A stretch of 64,000 nt of DNA, taken from positions 12,405,001 through 12,469,000 of the forward strand of contig NC_088326.1 of NCBI RefSeq assembly GCF_910592395.1. The letters are read 5' to 3'. A program made the position numbers and the translations under genes. Position 1 is the stretch's first letter, and each line of letters begins with the position of its first letter. The notes beneath the pieces were generated by a model. It ran no database searches. It was not told the origin of the DNA and saw nothing but the letters and a program-made list of their open reading frames with translations. The stretch is from Lineus longissimus. Taxonomy: Eukaryota; Nemertea; Pilidiophora; Heteronemertea; Lineidae. Positions 1 to 14,412 of this stretch are shown here, piece after piece.

Positions 1-3000
1 CCCTCCAACCCCAATTATCAAGACAAAGATTACTGAAAGCAGAATAATATTGTCATAACTCTCGTTAAAAAAATCTCCAAGATGATAAAAGCACTCTCTC
101 TTTCATGGAGACTTGTTTAACGGCTAACGACCCACTTTAACGACAACGTGTGACTCAAGACCTTGCGATCGCCATTAAAGAGGGATAGGCCGATTTCCGA
201 CGCCAGATCAAATTACCCAGAATTCATGCAGCGGCCTCTTCAATCTTGCGAGAATTATTGCGCATGAAAATATCACTCTCTGTCATTATTTGGTTTTGTT
301 TGTGTTGTGAAAGTGCGAGCGTGTTCTCAGAAAGAAGGATTTCGGTGAATTTGATGCGATGTGATAATGAGATGTAGTTTTGCACAAATGTTGAGAAGTA
401 GCAAATCAGAATATAAAGTGGGTCACACAATGAGAGGGTCATCAGTCTTAAAGGCTGAGTACTCCTGTGAAAATATATTGATCCACCAATCTGTTGAAAC
501 TAGCACCAGATCAAAAGGAAGTCTGTTGAGTTTATTACTCGAATTTTCGGTCAAAAACTCTTAAAAACTTTGCGAGAAGTTTCGTTTGGAATATGCCAGC
601 CTTTTGAACAATCAAACTTGGAGAAATAATTGTCACCAGACAACTTAGCAAATATCTTGTCAGCATTTGTCATCGGTTCTGAGTGAAATTAGTGATGTTT
701 TTAGCATTATCGTCCTAATTTTACAGCTACCACTTGCCATTTTTGTCAATTATAATCACCCGGCCAGTCACAGACATGAAAACTATTACAACTTTTTTTT
801 AAACATGTTTGATCTTGTACATGACGTTGCCCTCAGTTTAACCTTTAACTTTAACTCCAAGTTCGTTTGATGCCAATGTTTGAGATGTAACATGTTTGAT
901 TGAGCCCTGATCAATAATCAAGGCTGCAATACTTTTTTACACCATTGAAAACTGAATAAGCCAACATGTGTGTTTATTGTGATATATGCACAATATGACG
1001 AACAGATGTTGATTACCTCCTGTTGATCAAAGGTTTTTGTGAAAATGAGAATGAGAATAGATTTGGAAACAGCTGAAGAAAACACACACTGAATATTGAT
1101 TGAAAATCTAATCATGGGGTTATTCTATGATGAACTGCTGGCACCAAAACAAAAAGATAGTATTCCTCTCTAAAAGGACACGTATGATCGATAGATATTA
1201 TTCAGGGCTAGATTAAGATTGTTTAGATTACAACTCATGGGTGTTATGGTCATCTTGAGACTCCCAATAGCGCATGCCTGTAGTGGTATTTCAATCAATG
1301 TTCCATTTCATTTCAAAGCGTATTCTGTCCTGTACTTTAAAAATTATATTGATATTTAGCTATAACACAGTACATTGTGAAGATGTCAAGCGGCCAACCA
1401 AACTGGTCCTTGAAATATCGTGCAGCCATTGATTTTTTTTAATGCTTCCCCATTTTAACATCTGGAGAACATGTTTGCCCTGCTTAACTCGAGAAGTTTT
1501 TAACAGGTTTAAGCACTTTGTTTTAGCAAACAAAAAGGTTAAATATTTACGATTTAAGGGGATTTTTCAGAGGTTTTTTAGGATTAGGCATTTTGTAAAT
1601 GTAATTGATGAAGTTTGCCGGATTTTTTTCTTCATTTTGTTTTGAACTGTTTATGATAAAAATCCATCAGTCTCTTCTTCTGACCTCGTTTTGCAGCGAT
1701 AAATTTGCAATCGTTTTTTGCGTTTTTTTAAAGTATTTAAAAGTGGCTAATTTGACACCCCTTACCCTTCTGAAGACCCAATGCAGGGTAGAAATCACGG
1801 CATTAAGTCACTTGTCCAAGGTCACAAGCAAATGATAAGAAACCAAATTCGCCCTACCTGATGCAAAAAAATTGCTGAAAATCCCCCGCTCGTAAAAAAG
1901 TGTCTGAATCCTGTTAAAAAACCATTAAACAGAATCCAATAAAATTTCAATCATCTCCCCAGCCTCACATTCGAATCCAGTTAATATTTTTTATCGAACT
2001 CTCGGGGCATTACCCAGGATCCCGTGCAAATTGCGTTACAGATAACAACATCGGAATTAACTCGATCCAAATGGATTTCTCCGCGTGCGCGTTTGATTGT
2101 CATTCATCCCGTTAAAAAAATGTGTCTTCTCATGCGGGTGGCTTCCGGCGACCGATTTATCACCGTTTTCTTGTTGAGATTAATCACAGGCATTATGAAG
2201 TTGACTTTTTTGCTTGAATTGGCAGAGTGGCCTAAGGGGGCTGTTCTTTCCATCAAACGTGCGCAAAAAATTATTCGTTTTTTCTGAAGCTGTCTGAGTG
2301 ATGTTTTGACGGAAGAAGGGGGATGCGGAAACCACCGATTTTGTTGTCTTAGAAATTTTTTCTCGACTTGACAGAATGATAAAATGGGGTTTCATCCAGG
2401 GTATTGGGGAAGGGGACATATCAGACCTCATATGATTCAATTTTTGAAACATTAGGAAAAAAATTCATACCATATTTTTCCAAAGAAAAATATTTATAAA
2501 TTTCCGAAAAATTTTTTTGAAAAAATAGTCATTTGAGACCATGTAATCTATCATAATACTAAATGGTGATGAACACATTTGGTGTACTAACATTGTCTTT
2601 GACCTTGGGCAAGCCACTTCACGTGCTCTTTGAAGACTCGTTTTACAACAAAACAAAAACTGTTCTATTCATTACACGTGTCACAGACATAAGATCACAC
2701 TTCATGCTGTTGCAGATTACTTTGACATTTTTTCAACCTTGACTTTACATGCTCTTTGAAATTCAGTTAGAACAGGCTAACAGCATACGTGTAGCATTTA
2801 TAGTAAAAAAGGCTACTTCATTTCTGACACGTGTCAAGTACGTCGCATTCACCTGCCACACAGCGCAACAGAGAACATATTTTCTGCATTTTTATTAAAC
2901 GTTTGCTAAGCTCTTCATAGTAAAATAATCTAATACAATGTTTTGATGTAAATGTATTGCAAAATGTCATTTCAATTTATTTACAAGACAAAGAAGACAG

Positions 3001-6000
3001 TGAAATAAACGTGAGTTCTGGCACTCCAGCTGGACAATATTAATGGAAAAGATGATGACTGTAACTTCACAATTCGCTAATTTCAACCTAAATTTGCACA
3101 AATTGATTCTGCATTTTGTTTCAGTGTAAGTGTATTAATGTATGTCTTGTTCGGCCTACCAGCGTGGATTGAACAGATGTCACCGTGAATAAATATGCAC
3201 GCATATGCACACGTATACACTTAAATATGTAAATGAACATGCACTACTCGCGTGCATATAGATATCTACGACACCGGCATGTGTGTCCAATACCTGTTTC
3301 AATATACATTTCTACGGACAAAAAATGTACATAAATACATTTTGCATATTTGAGATATACATAAGGGGTTTCAGTGTCCCATTTTCAAGGTCAGGATATG
3401 CATAATGACACCTGACAAAAGAGGACGATAAAATTTGCATTTTTATTTCATGGGTTTGTTCGGTATACTAATTCAGAAAACTTGAAGGGTTTTATGGCAT
3501 TGCGTTGAGTGCGCGTGAACTCTTTGTCTGTTGTACATTGGAGACCTGCGCTCAATTAACCCTTTTTGGTCAACACTTCAGATGTAAGCTAAAGATCATC
3601 TTTTGTCACAAATATCAGCGAATTGAAAAAAAACTTATTAGGTTTGGAGAACTCTTGAGGGGCACTTCTTATAATATTTGTGTCATGTCAAAGGCATTCT
3701 GGGATAAATCACATTTTATCTTGAATTGCTGCAGTAGGGCGGTCCGGCAAAAGGATGAAAATGGGAACGAACAGATCCATTGTCCGCGTATTGCATAACG
3801 GACGGTAGAGGATTTGCAAAAAGGGACAGAAATAACTATGACGGGATATTCTGGGATAGGACACCAATATTTCATCCACTGGCAAAAAATTATTCGAGGC
3901 CCGGAGCTTCTGTGACATCCGGAGACCTCAAGTCAGTCTGTTTCCGGTTCTGTGAATTGCCCCATCGGTTTGAAAGGGGACAAATATATCATGGAAGGAT
4001 GCGTCCGGCTCCTTCAGGGGATGACGGGCAGTGGTGGTGAAGTTCGTATGTTATTTTTGCTGTACTAACATTGGGGACAATCCTTGTTCAAACCCTTTGA
4101 AGGATCTTGAGCATCAGTACATGCACCAACCCTCCATGGGAAATGGCAGCAGTTTAGTAGCGAGAATTGGATAGGAATATATGATAATCATAAATACTAA
4201 GGCCAGCCCACCCCCACCACCTCAAATTCCCCCTGCCTCTCTAATTTCAGAAAAGTTCCAGTGAAAATTCATTTGAACTCGCCCATGCATTTCTGAAATG
4301 TGAGGGCCTAGGCCTATATCAGCCCCTAAACTTTCTGACTATTTCTTTTAACTTTTAGACTGTCGTCATTTGCAATATAAATGACTGACTCTAATTGGAA
4401 TTTTGGTATTCAATGCACTTCTGCCCTTGAAGCCCAGGGGGTTAATTTGTGGCATATTTTTTCCAGATTTCTTACGATATCTTAGCAGTCCGCGGAAAAC
4501 AAGATAGATTAGATAATAGCCCTGAGGGATCTGTGGTACAAGCGGACAAAACGAGCCAAACGTGAAAAAATTACGAAAAAAGTTGTAAAAGCCTTGAAAA
4601 AAATCATCAAGTAATCCATCATTGCAGATACTGTCATTGTCAAGGTCACTGTTGCACCCTGGGTAATAGTTTTTTACGATTTAATGCAGAAATTTGTATT
4701 CCCGTGGTGTCCCCGACGACTAGATATACGAAATTGTGACAGATTTTTGATGGATGTTGTTTTTTCGAGGGATTTTCCGATCTTTTGAGACGTGTAACTG
4801 ATCTTATTATGTGCAGCGAATTACTGCGGGAAAAAATCGCGCAATTTCATTTTGTTTTGGGTTTGTTGCGGATAAAAAATGAATTTGTTTGCGGTTCTTG
4901 GTGGTTTTAATCAGATATAGGGTCCCGTTTGAGTGATTGAAATCTCTGGAGGCGACATAAGATGCAATCTTTTTGTTTTGATTAAAAAACCGTCAGGGAA
5001 GACAGCGTTTAACTTCGAGAAGATGGATGGATGTAGAAACGATGGGTTGGGGCGCGGAGATGGCAATAAATAGGACCATTCGGCGCCAACAAAAGCTGGA
5101 TTTTTGTAATCTTTAAAAATTTTTCAAAAGTGACAGTTCCTGGACGCTGGGTTTTTGCATTTCAATTTTCCTTGAGTTGATCATGGCCATCATTTTGGCT
5201 AGAACTTTCCTAACAAAATTAGAACCCTTTCGAAAGAAGTGAATGCCAGTTTCAAAGGTGGTATCTGTTCGCTGGAAAGCAAAACTACTGCAAACTCTGG
5301 GGTACCATTCTCTCAAAGCAATCGACACCAGGCCACAGTGTTTTTTATCTCAGAATATCATAATTACTCTTTTAATTCAGAATCCAGTCTTCCTCGATTA
5401 ATTGCATCAAAAATTTTCGTAAATAGAACCGGGCCATTAGCACGAATAATGGCCACTATTCCTCCATTCCCTTCAAGCGGTACTTGACTCCGTTTTTTTC
5501 ACGCGCAATTGCCATAATCACCCATAATTCCACGCATAAAAATTAACAATCAAAACCTAGCGAACACAATCATTATAAAAACTAAAAGCACGACCAACGG
5601 AGCGATTATAAGTTATTTTATTTTTCATAAGACCCAAGATAAAAGGCGATGTTTTCGCCATTTTTTCTCTCAGTCAATTACATCTCATTTAAAATTTATT
5701 TTCCGGAATCTAAAAATCTATTGTGCAAGAGCAGTGTAGCGTGTGTTATTACACGCCGTAAAACGTGTAGCGTACTTTCGTAGCGGATTTCAGCCCCTTT
5801 CCCTACTACCTTCCCCTACACACACTTCTAGATGACTATGTTGCCCATTTCATCCGTTGTCATGGCAACGTTAAAAATACCAATTGTAGATTTAATTATT
5901 TGGCCTGGAGTGAGTCTGGGCATTGTCGTTATGACCATGTTCAGCTTTCAGAGAAATTTAATCGAATTGACGAGGATTTTAGTTACTTCAAACGGCAAGC

Positions 6001-9000
6001 GGACAATTCTTATGAATTTTTTATTGAATTTTGATATTTTTCTTCTTTTGTCGTATAGGAGTCCCTGACTAAACGTTGCGGGACGAATAGCACCTGTTCA
6101 TTTGCATAATTTATGCATACACACCCAAGGGAATGACAGTCTCCTGTGTAATTTCCAAAATCTTGTGTATTATCAGCATAGAAAATGTTTGAAGACATCT
6201 AAATAATATAATGGGTATTTTTTTCATTTCAACTCTTTTTGGGGTGTCGTTTATAATTTGAATCCCCTTTAACCCTTTCATTCTTGAGAACTGTAAACAA
6301 AGCATTCAGAGAACCAATATTTGAAACGTATATGATATATTGTTAACCCCTTTTTTCTGTGCTCTGTGATCTCTGCCTGACAGGGTTAGAAATAACACTC
6401 AGTGACTTTGTATGCACCATAACGTACACAAAGCCAGACTTCCAACGAAAGCAGAAAAATGAAACCCCAATACCACATTTTTTCCTACCCAAACTTGTCT
6501 TAACTGTTTTGATTACAAAGAAACCCTTTTTGGTAAGAGTAAACGAAAACAGTTCCAACCCAAAAATTGAAGACTTTGCATGCAAAGATACACTTTTTAG
6601 CAAAGAAATGTGGTCCAATTCAAACTGAGACCAAGTGTTTTCTATTCCATGATAAGATGAAAATGTCTAACACACATAATGTACACACATCTACACAGAA
6701 TGCACAGTGGTTCTGAGGAGTTTTGAGGTCAACTATAAATAGGGTTAACAAAAAAGGAGTGGGGCTATCGGGACAAAAGGGTTCAAAGAAAAATACCCTC
6801 TGAACGTTTGTTGTGAGTTTTTGACAGCTGTAAGGGTATTGTAAGGGTATTGTTTGGGTGATCAACTTTTTGTTAGGACAAGGGAAAACGGAAATGCGGT
6901 TCCGGGCCCTTTTGGTTTGATGTCTGTTGCAGGAAGTCCTTCATTGTTGCTTTATTGTGTGGTCCCTCTACAAAAGACGCATCTGTTTAAAAAGAGTTGT
7001 GATGGTATTGTCATGAGCTTCAAGAAATAGAAACGATGCTCTTTTGGCATCTTGTGAATTGCTTTGTCACCCTCAAGGGTGTACGCTGAAATGGAGTTAT
7101 AAATATATGCAATGCCTCAGTGCAGTTATTGTGCAAGTAACTTGGCTCAGGACTGACTGGTGCTGTCCTTTAGAGAGGTCAATGAAAATTACCACAGCTA
7201 ACCCCTGCAGTTGTTATTCATCTTCACACACACTGGGATAGAACTGCATATTAGGGCAAGCTTACCCATCTGGCCTCATGTATAGTTTCAGAATATCTCT
7301 ACAGAGGGCAGTTCCTGTATGCATCAGAAAGCATACACAACTATTCCACAGCAATATCAGCTTTAAATCTTAGTTTGATATTTTACGATAAAAAATTACA
7401 TTAACCGATTTATCTGATTGCCTCGTCCTTATAGATACATTGTTTGCTGACAGCAAAGTGTGTATTGGACTGTTTTTGCAGTGAAGCTTTTCGCCTATTC
7501 CACCCTTGCTGATTTGTGAGCACTTACCATGTTATTTTCCGTTAAAAAGCGTTAAAAAGCCTCGTAAAAGGATCGCTAAACCTACGCTACCATGGATATA
7601 GCATTGGATATGAGTTACGCTACCTTAGCAATGATTATAGTGTGGTATGTACGTGAGGGAAATAAAAACCCTGAAGCCCTGTTTATCTGTTACACACTAT
7701 TGCCCTTTTTGCTGTAAATGCTTTGCTAATGTTACTGCTTGTTATGTAGTTTTTCGTAAGGGCTGAAGTGGTTATTGTGACCCCAGTCAGGTCAGGCATT
7801 GTTGTTCGGGTCATGTCAAGCTGGAGAGGAGGGATTCAAAATGTGACAGGGGGAGGGGGTTGTTGGGGGTCATTCAGAACACGAAAATATTAGACTTCCG
7901 GAAAGAAGGGGTTTACCCTTAAGACCAATTACAGGGCTTGGAAATAAGTGTTTTTTGAGAACATTCAGGCATACTATGCATTTTTATAGAGGGCCTCTGT
8001 GCCTGCTTGTACCCATGCCTATACTTACCAAACCACAAACATATGCTGAGTAACGACCAACAAGGTCACATCTAGGCATGCAGCCAAAATAATACAAAAA
8101 ACTATTGCAAAGGCGTCCCGTGCTGACGAAATTGAATTGGCACTGCTCCAACAGAGATAAAACATTTTTGAAAGAAATTTCTTTTGAATGTAAATCGGAA
8201 TCCAGGTCAATAAAAAGTCCTCATGTATAAGTAAGTGATATGAATTGAATTCTATTTTTAAAGTTGTTTGGAATTGATGAAAAGGGCCTTGCGGTCTTGT
8301 TGGCCTGCATGATCTTGCAGTGTTGGCATTCACATACACGGTATGTTTTGTGAGAATTTCGGCAACGAATGACGACATGTCTGTCGTCTCAATAGCTATC
8401 ATCGCAAGACCTTTTAAAAAAATCATAAGCAGAAGGAAAACTATCTGTTCGACTTTTCCCCTCTTGTCTTAAATATCATTGCGTATTCCCGATAGTGAAT
8501 CTTGAGATCATATTGCTATCTAGAGAGGGATCATCATTTGCCTTAAATTCTGAGGGAAAGAGGACTTGAAATCCGATTGTGAATAACGTAAAAGTTGATT
8601 AAAATGTAATCATGGCCTTCACAGAGAGCTCTGTACAAAGGGTCCTACCACAGGGTACGGTACGTCGAATCATCTCGATTGGACCCAACGTATCTGTAAT
8701 CTTGTCAACATCCACCAGGATGAAAATTAACTGTCATAAATGCTGTAAATCATTTCAAAATTAATTTGTAAAGAAATTTCCTGATCAGTGAGTCTGTCTA
8801 TTTTATTTATAGTCCCATGGGGAGTGTCATTGGCAGGGCAATCCGGCTGGGACATCGCCCAAATCTTTTTGCATTGTGTGGGCAAAACACACACATACTG
8901 TAGTTTCAATGATCTGGATTACTATGGAATCAAAACAAAGGCTTGTACCCCTCCAGTACATTATTTAAGGGACAAATAATTGTGAAAATTACAACTGTCA

Positions 9001-11598
9001 TGCATAGCTGCAATTGCCATATTTAGTCTACTGCCAATTGAAAATGAACAAATTTGTCAAATTTTAGCCTTGTAAACATTTCAGTTTACCAAAAAAATTT
9101 TGGCACCGATATCATATTGATTAGAACTTCGTCGCCAGTGAAGTGCTTTTCAAAACATGATAATGACTTCACTTTCCTATTTACCTTATTAAAACTTGAC
9201 AGCCTACATTGTACTTCTGTCATATTGATTATTTTCAACATTTGCACCATAACTTTGAAAGCCAAATGAGGGAGCTTTGTTCTGAAAGTTTTTGGGGGTT
9301 TGTCTCCCCAGGTGTTCACAAGGGGTTCCAAGTGTGTCTCAAAACCTCGAGGTCTTGATGCATGTACTCTACCATCATAACAACCTTGTATACAACATAG
9401 ATGACTCAATAATTTGCAGGAATTTTCTGATGTGAACGCTCCATGATTAAATAACCTTCGCAGAAAATACCCTTAGTAACATCTGGTGCAACCTCCCTCG
9501 CGCTTTTATGCACTTGCAATCGATGCTAAGGGCAAAAGAAATGTGGGAGTACTCTTATGGAGAATTACGCATAACGAATTACCCACTCAATGTGTTTTGA
9601 TGGTGTCAGCAGTAATTTATGATGTAAGCTCTAAAAGCATTGGGTAATAATATTTACATATATTTACTCACAATCTGGTTATTGTGATTGTATGTAATCA
9701 AAGTGGATCTATTCAATGTGTGCAATTTGCATTGACAATGGGTTGACGACACCAAATTGTTCGATGGTGATGACATCATGTTTTGTCTTGACCTTAGTTT
9801 CAATTGCTTACTAATTAACCAACTGGTCTTGCTTACTAATTACCCAACCGCCCTCCCCCTCCCCCCTCTCAACTAAAAAGCTACAGCCATGGTATCTGAG
9901 GCCTACCAGAGGAGTGTCCCCTAACAAACCCCTCGTAAACAACTCAACACAACCCCGCAGACAACGTTTCATCTCGAACAACCCATCCCAACATTCCCCC
10001 TCCACCAACGGAAATTTTTTTCGCTCCTCAAAATTGCTGTCATTACAAAATCAGCGATAAATAAAAAAGGCCAGACACTTGTATTGATCGTGATATCTTT
10101 GGTTCACCGCCATTCGTCTGTGCGTCTGGCGGATTTTTTCGCTAAGGGATGCAGCACAGCTTCATTGGCTGAAGCTGGCGATGGATAAAGCGTGGATTGG
10201 AGAGGATGAAGCGTTTTAGTGTCGGATGCTGGCATTCTTGCGGTGTCTTTTTTGCCCCTCGAGTGGCAGTTTGTGAACTCTGAGGTCATTGACGATCGAT
10301 GTAGAATTCTTTTGAGGATTGTGGTGTCTTGTGTGTTTTTGTCAGGGTGGCAGAAGGTCGAGGAGGGCAACGCCTTTTCAATGGGTAGGATGGCTTTTGT
10401 GTTGATGTTGAAGAGTTCGTGCCTTCGTAGGTTTGATTGTTGTTGTTTGTTTTTTAATATATGTTTACAAACAAATTGTTTCAACAAAATCCTAATTTGA
10501 TTCCATTCAGTTAAACGTGTGAAGAATACTTCTGGAAAATCCAGTATTTGTACTGTTTTCACCAACGAGGGGTGTCTTTAGAGACGCTATAAAGGGTCTG
10601 CTCTATTCATTCAAAACTTCTAAAATTGAATTTAAATTGTGCACTGAATATAAATTTCAACATCGCCGTTGTTAGGACTGATATACAAATACCATAAATG
10701 CCAAGTTTCAGCAAATTTGCTTGTGTAATAACTTGATTGCCAGTGTTCATTTTGTGTTCACCTGAGCCACAAGAACAGAATAAGATACGAATGTTGTAAG
10801 CCTTTAAAGTTGCAAGTTGCAAGAAAAAAGTTTTTCAAATTTCCTCTTGTAAAAACATCCAATGATATTGTGTTTGCTGTTATCCACAGGGATATGGCGG
10901 ACCACCACGTGGATATGGCACGTCACAGACTTCCTCCGCACGCCAAACATCTGAACAGGTGTCAGTCTGTCGCTGTTTTTTTCTGGCTCCGCAGCACCCC
11001 TAGGGGTCAGTACAAATCCTTTGAACTCCCTCAATTCTTTTAAATTTGTAATGATTTGAGGATCGGTTTCTCAACCGCGCCGGGCCGGTTTATTGAATTC
11101 AATCCGCTGTGTAATCAATTTCTTAGGTGTCAAATGCGCAAACAGAATTTTTTATGAAAAAAGCGTACGGTGTGATTTCGCTGCAGGGCGCGATATGGAA
11201 AATTCTTCTTGGTGTGTGATTTGCGTTTGACACAGTTTGATCAAATATTGCAGGATGTTTTTTTTAAGATGAAAGGGAATTGTTAATGTCTGTTATTGGG
11301 CTGGAGATTAGAGGGTCCTCGAGGGAAGTTATTACTTTGACTACAATGGCAAAGATGTGGTTTGTATTGAATGACTATGATGTAATATTTGCTACAAGTT
11401 GTGTTTGATTAGATAATAGTCATTTTTGTTTCAGGTATATTTCACTGGCAGTCCAAAAATATTTCATCTACAGTAGGATTTTCAAAAGAAGTCTTGTTTA
11501 CAGCAGGCATTTCAAAAAGTATTTCATTAACAGAATTTTCTTCTCTCAAAATACCCTTTTTACGAAATATTCATGAATCTTCGCCTCTATCGTTTCAG
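1..11598. other. Long stretch without a recognisable gene, upstream of hunchback
   Basis: AT-rich DNA with no open frame that resembles a protein family and no convincing zinc-finger exon. It should contain, or lie within, the 5' introns and promoter of hunchback, because the first hunchback exon seen at 11599 starts inside a codon. Visible structure is limited to a diverged direct duplication near 2.6-2.84 kb and short MITE-like scraps: CCTCTCTAAAAGGACAC near 1154-1180, and TGTCCTTTAGAGAGGTCAA near 7163-7182. These scraps match the element at 52714. A segment at 10891-10960 lies between a good acceptor and a weak donor, but its phases do not fit the next hunchback exon. Confidence 0.6.
2593..2836. 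repeat. Diverged direct duplication with paired ACACGTGTCA palindromes
   Basis: Two segments of about 100 bp (about 2615-2690 and 2743-2840) share the order CTTGACTT/CTTGGGC, CA(C/T)GTGCTCTTTGAA, then the palindromic E-box ACACGTGTCA at 2674-2683 and again at 2827-2836. The spacing is similar (roughly 153 bp) but the rest has diverged. It looks like an old local duplication. The E-box pair could be a bHLH site or just part of the duplicated unit. Confidence 0.45.
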
Positions 11599-14412
11599 GG
11601 AACTCCAAATTTCATTTTAACTCTCATATGAACAGTCACTTTGAGCACAGATGCCCACACTGTGACTATACTTCAAGAACTGAGGGACGACTAAAACGTC
11701 ATATCAAAGATTTCCATAGCGAGGTTCCGCCCGAGAACTTCTCTGGAAACCGTACGATGAGGAACAGCCCGGGTACGCCGGGACGGCCGAAGGTCTACAG
11801 GTGTAAACAATGCGAGTTTGTAGCAACAACGAAGGTATGTATTCAATTTCAAATTTCATTTTTCAAAGTTTTATAGATCTCGTGATAATTCGTATTTGGT
11901 CACTCCGATTGGCAGATTCGCTTCTTTTTGCAATTAAGACTTAGAAATCAGATGGTATTTGTGATATAGGCCTAAGAATATGAATTCTAAGTCACATTTG
12001 TAATGAAAATTGGCTCGAAAACGCACAAAAGGTCTTAACATAAAAAATCTAAAATGTTTTTAAAAAATGGCAGTAAACCAAGAGAAAGCAGAATTAGGGA
12101 AACAAAAGCCATTTTCTCTTGTTGTTTAGCCTAGTTAGAGACAAGTGCACTGCCCAAGGATAAAAATGAAATTGATTAGAAAGAGAAGAATTGACCTGCT
12201 GACCTCCCTATTACTTGACACAAATTTTACGACTTTGACAATAACACTTCTTCTGAAGATTGTGCGACATGAGAATATATGGTGCTGCCATCTATCACAA
12301 ATTTGTCGAACTGAAATTCTGTCGAAATTTGAAAAGGTCTTGGAAAGGGCTCTGGTTATCTGAAGAAACTTGTTCCTAATGTCGTGAAATTAATTGTTCT
12401 TTTGTTTGTAATTCCAGGTGGAATTCTGGGTGCATGCCAAAATGCACATAAAGGAAGACAAAATCCTCCAGTGTCCGAAATGTCCATTTGTGACGGAGTA
12501 CAAACACCATTTGGAGTATCACTTACGCAATCATTTCGGGTCGAAGCCGTTCAAATGCACAAAATGTAACTATTCGTGCGTGAATAAGTCGATGTTGAAC
12601 AGTCATATGAAGTCGCATACGAACGTATATCAGTATCGCTGTGCAGACTGCACTTACGCAACAAAATACTGTCACAGTTTGAAGTTACATTTACGAAAAT
12701 ATCAACACAAGCCGGCGACGGTTTTGAATTTGGACGGGAGTTTGCCATTGGATGAAACAGTCCAGGGTGATTTAATGACGCCGCGTCGCGGCCCTCCGCG
12801 GGGCCCCCGCGGACCACGCAAGGATAAAGACAATATGCTTGCGCCGCAGAACATCATGCCACTACCTCATCAACAAATAAACGGACCTCGACTAATGAAC
12901 GGCGCGATATTACCGTCAATGTATTGGCCGGTTTTGAACCAGATGTCCAACGGTTTACACCCCCCTCTACCTCCCCCACTTATACCGGTCACAAATATTG
13001 GTACGTTGGGACTCGGGCAGTTAAGTAAGCAAATCGAGGCCATGAACAAGGAAATGATCTCTGGGCCGTTTCGGTGCAACTTGTGTGAATTTCACGGCGA
13101 GAACCGTGAGGGTTTGAACGCGCACATGATCAAGGTTCATGCCGCGGAGAATCAGGACTTGTTCTCCGCATTCGGGATTTCGTCGGATTCGCTCGTTGAT
13201 GAGCAGATTAAGGGAGATAATACGGGTAAGAAGTTAATCCAGGCAGGACTTAATCCAAATCACCATGCGTCGGATAACGACTCACATATGAAGGGTTCGA
13301 GTCCGCAACCCTGGCCAAATGGGGGCGCTGCTCCTGAGGAAAGCATGAGCGGTGACTCCCAGAATGTTCCGGACGGATATTACAAACTTTCTGCCTCGAC
13401 ATCGTATAATTCTCGCCCAGTGTCGCGCGAGAGTAACAACAGTACACCAAAGATACAAGAAAACGGCGAGTGCGGTTTACCGCTAGATTTGACGAAAAGA
13501 AGTAATAGTATTGATGCCAGTAGCGCCACTGATGGGATGTCACCAAAACCAAAGAGTAACGCACCATTCTCCCGTAAGCGTCGTATCTTGGAGGGCCAGG
13601 TGAGCCAGTCACCTGTTACGGAAGACTTCCAGCAGGGTTCGCCCAATCAGAGTCTATCACCAACGCCAAGGAAACGCTCCCGGAAGGGGAAGGCATATAA
13701 GTTAGACACGATATGTATGAAATTGCAGGAGTCTGGCGCGGAATCAGATTCAGATGGGTACTCGCCGGATCATAGAGACAACTGTACATCCGGACCGCAG
13801 GCCGGTTTGCATCAGGAGGACCGGTTATCCGGCGAGGACGGTGAGAACGAAATGCGCGAGATGCGCGAAAGTGAAATACGGGAACTTAACGAAGTGAATG
13901 AAATGAACTCAAATATCGATTACAGCGCAATCCACGATAGTTTAAGTAAATTGAATAACGAGCTAGGAACCAGATGCGACCAATACGGTTTTAATGGCAG
14001 TAACGGTTTGAAACCGGTCAAACCGTCGCCGTATCACCGCTTGAACATGTTAGCCAATAGCATTGAAGCTTCTTTACAACGACAGCAGACGGACTATCCG
14101 GAGATCGCAGAGGAGGACGGAGCAGATACGCCGGTCCATCTTCAGAACGGCGACCCGCTCAGCGACAGTGGCGGCAGCAATCAGGGATTAGATGATATGA
14201 GCCAAGAAAAGGTCAAAGGTCACACGATTACGATGAAAGGCAATAACTACCAGTGCCAGTATTGTGACATCGCTTTCGGCGACTGCGTCATGTACACGAT
14301 GCACATGGGTTACCATGGTTTCCAAGATCCATTTCATTGTAATAATTGCGGCTTTCACGCCAAAGAGAAAGTGGAGTTTTTCCTCCATATTGCACGGGTA
14401 GCGCATACATAA
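11599..14412 (+). CDS. hb: Hunchback, C2H2 zinc-finger transcription factor (last two coding exons; 5' part missing)
   Basis: Exons 11599-11834 and 12418-14412 flank a 583-bp intron with GTATGT donor and TTCCAG acceptor, phase 0. The first exon opens inside a zinc finger ([13 protein letters not shown]), so at least one upstream exon is missing. Fingers follow in order: [22 protein letters not shown], a finger split by the intron ([21 protein letters not shown]), CPKCPFVT..., [21 protein letters not shown] and [22 protein letters not shown] further separate finger is [22 protein letters not shown]. The C-terminal pair ([10 protein letters not shown]..., [11 protein letters not shown]...) is the Hunchback/Ikaros-type dimerisation module, ending IARVAHT. 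Between them lie a basic box ([13 protein letters not shown]) and PLDLTKR, which resembles a CtBP-binding PxDLS motif. The family represses or activates target genes in axial, neural and mesodermal patterning. The final exon encodes 664 residues with stop at 14410-14412. Identification is very secure; the missing 5' exon is the main gap. Confidence 0.95.

Noticed and set aside
2218-2245. tRNA-like TTGGCAGAGTGGCCTAAGG
   Set aside because: Looks like an A box but no B box or pairing arms follow within 90 bp.
8025-8426. Minus-strand frame of 133 codons
   Set aside because: AT-rich composition, no domain, no splice signals in phase; consistent with chance.
10104-10565. Minus-strand frame of 153 codons
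   Set aside because: Begins at a non-ATG codon, has no family resemblance and no neighbouring exons.
10891-10962. Possible exon GYGGPPRGYGTSQTSSARQTSEQ between CCACAG and CAG|GTGTCA
   Set aside because: Good acceptor but weak donor. In every open frame the exit phase does not match the phase 1 entry of the hunchback exon at 11599; GGATATGGC is locally repeated, so it may be low-complexity DNA.
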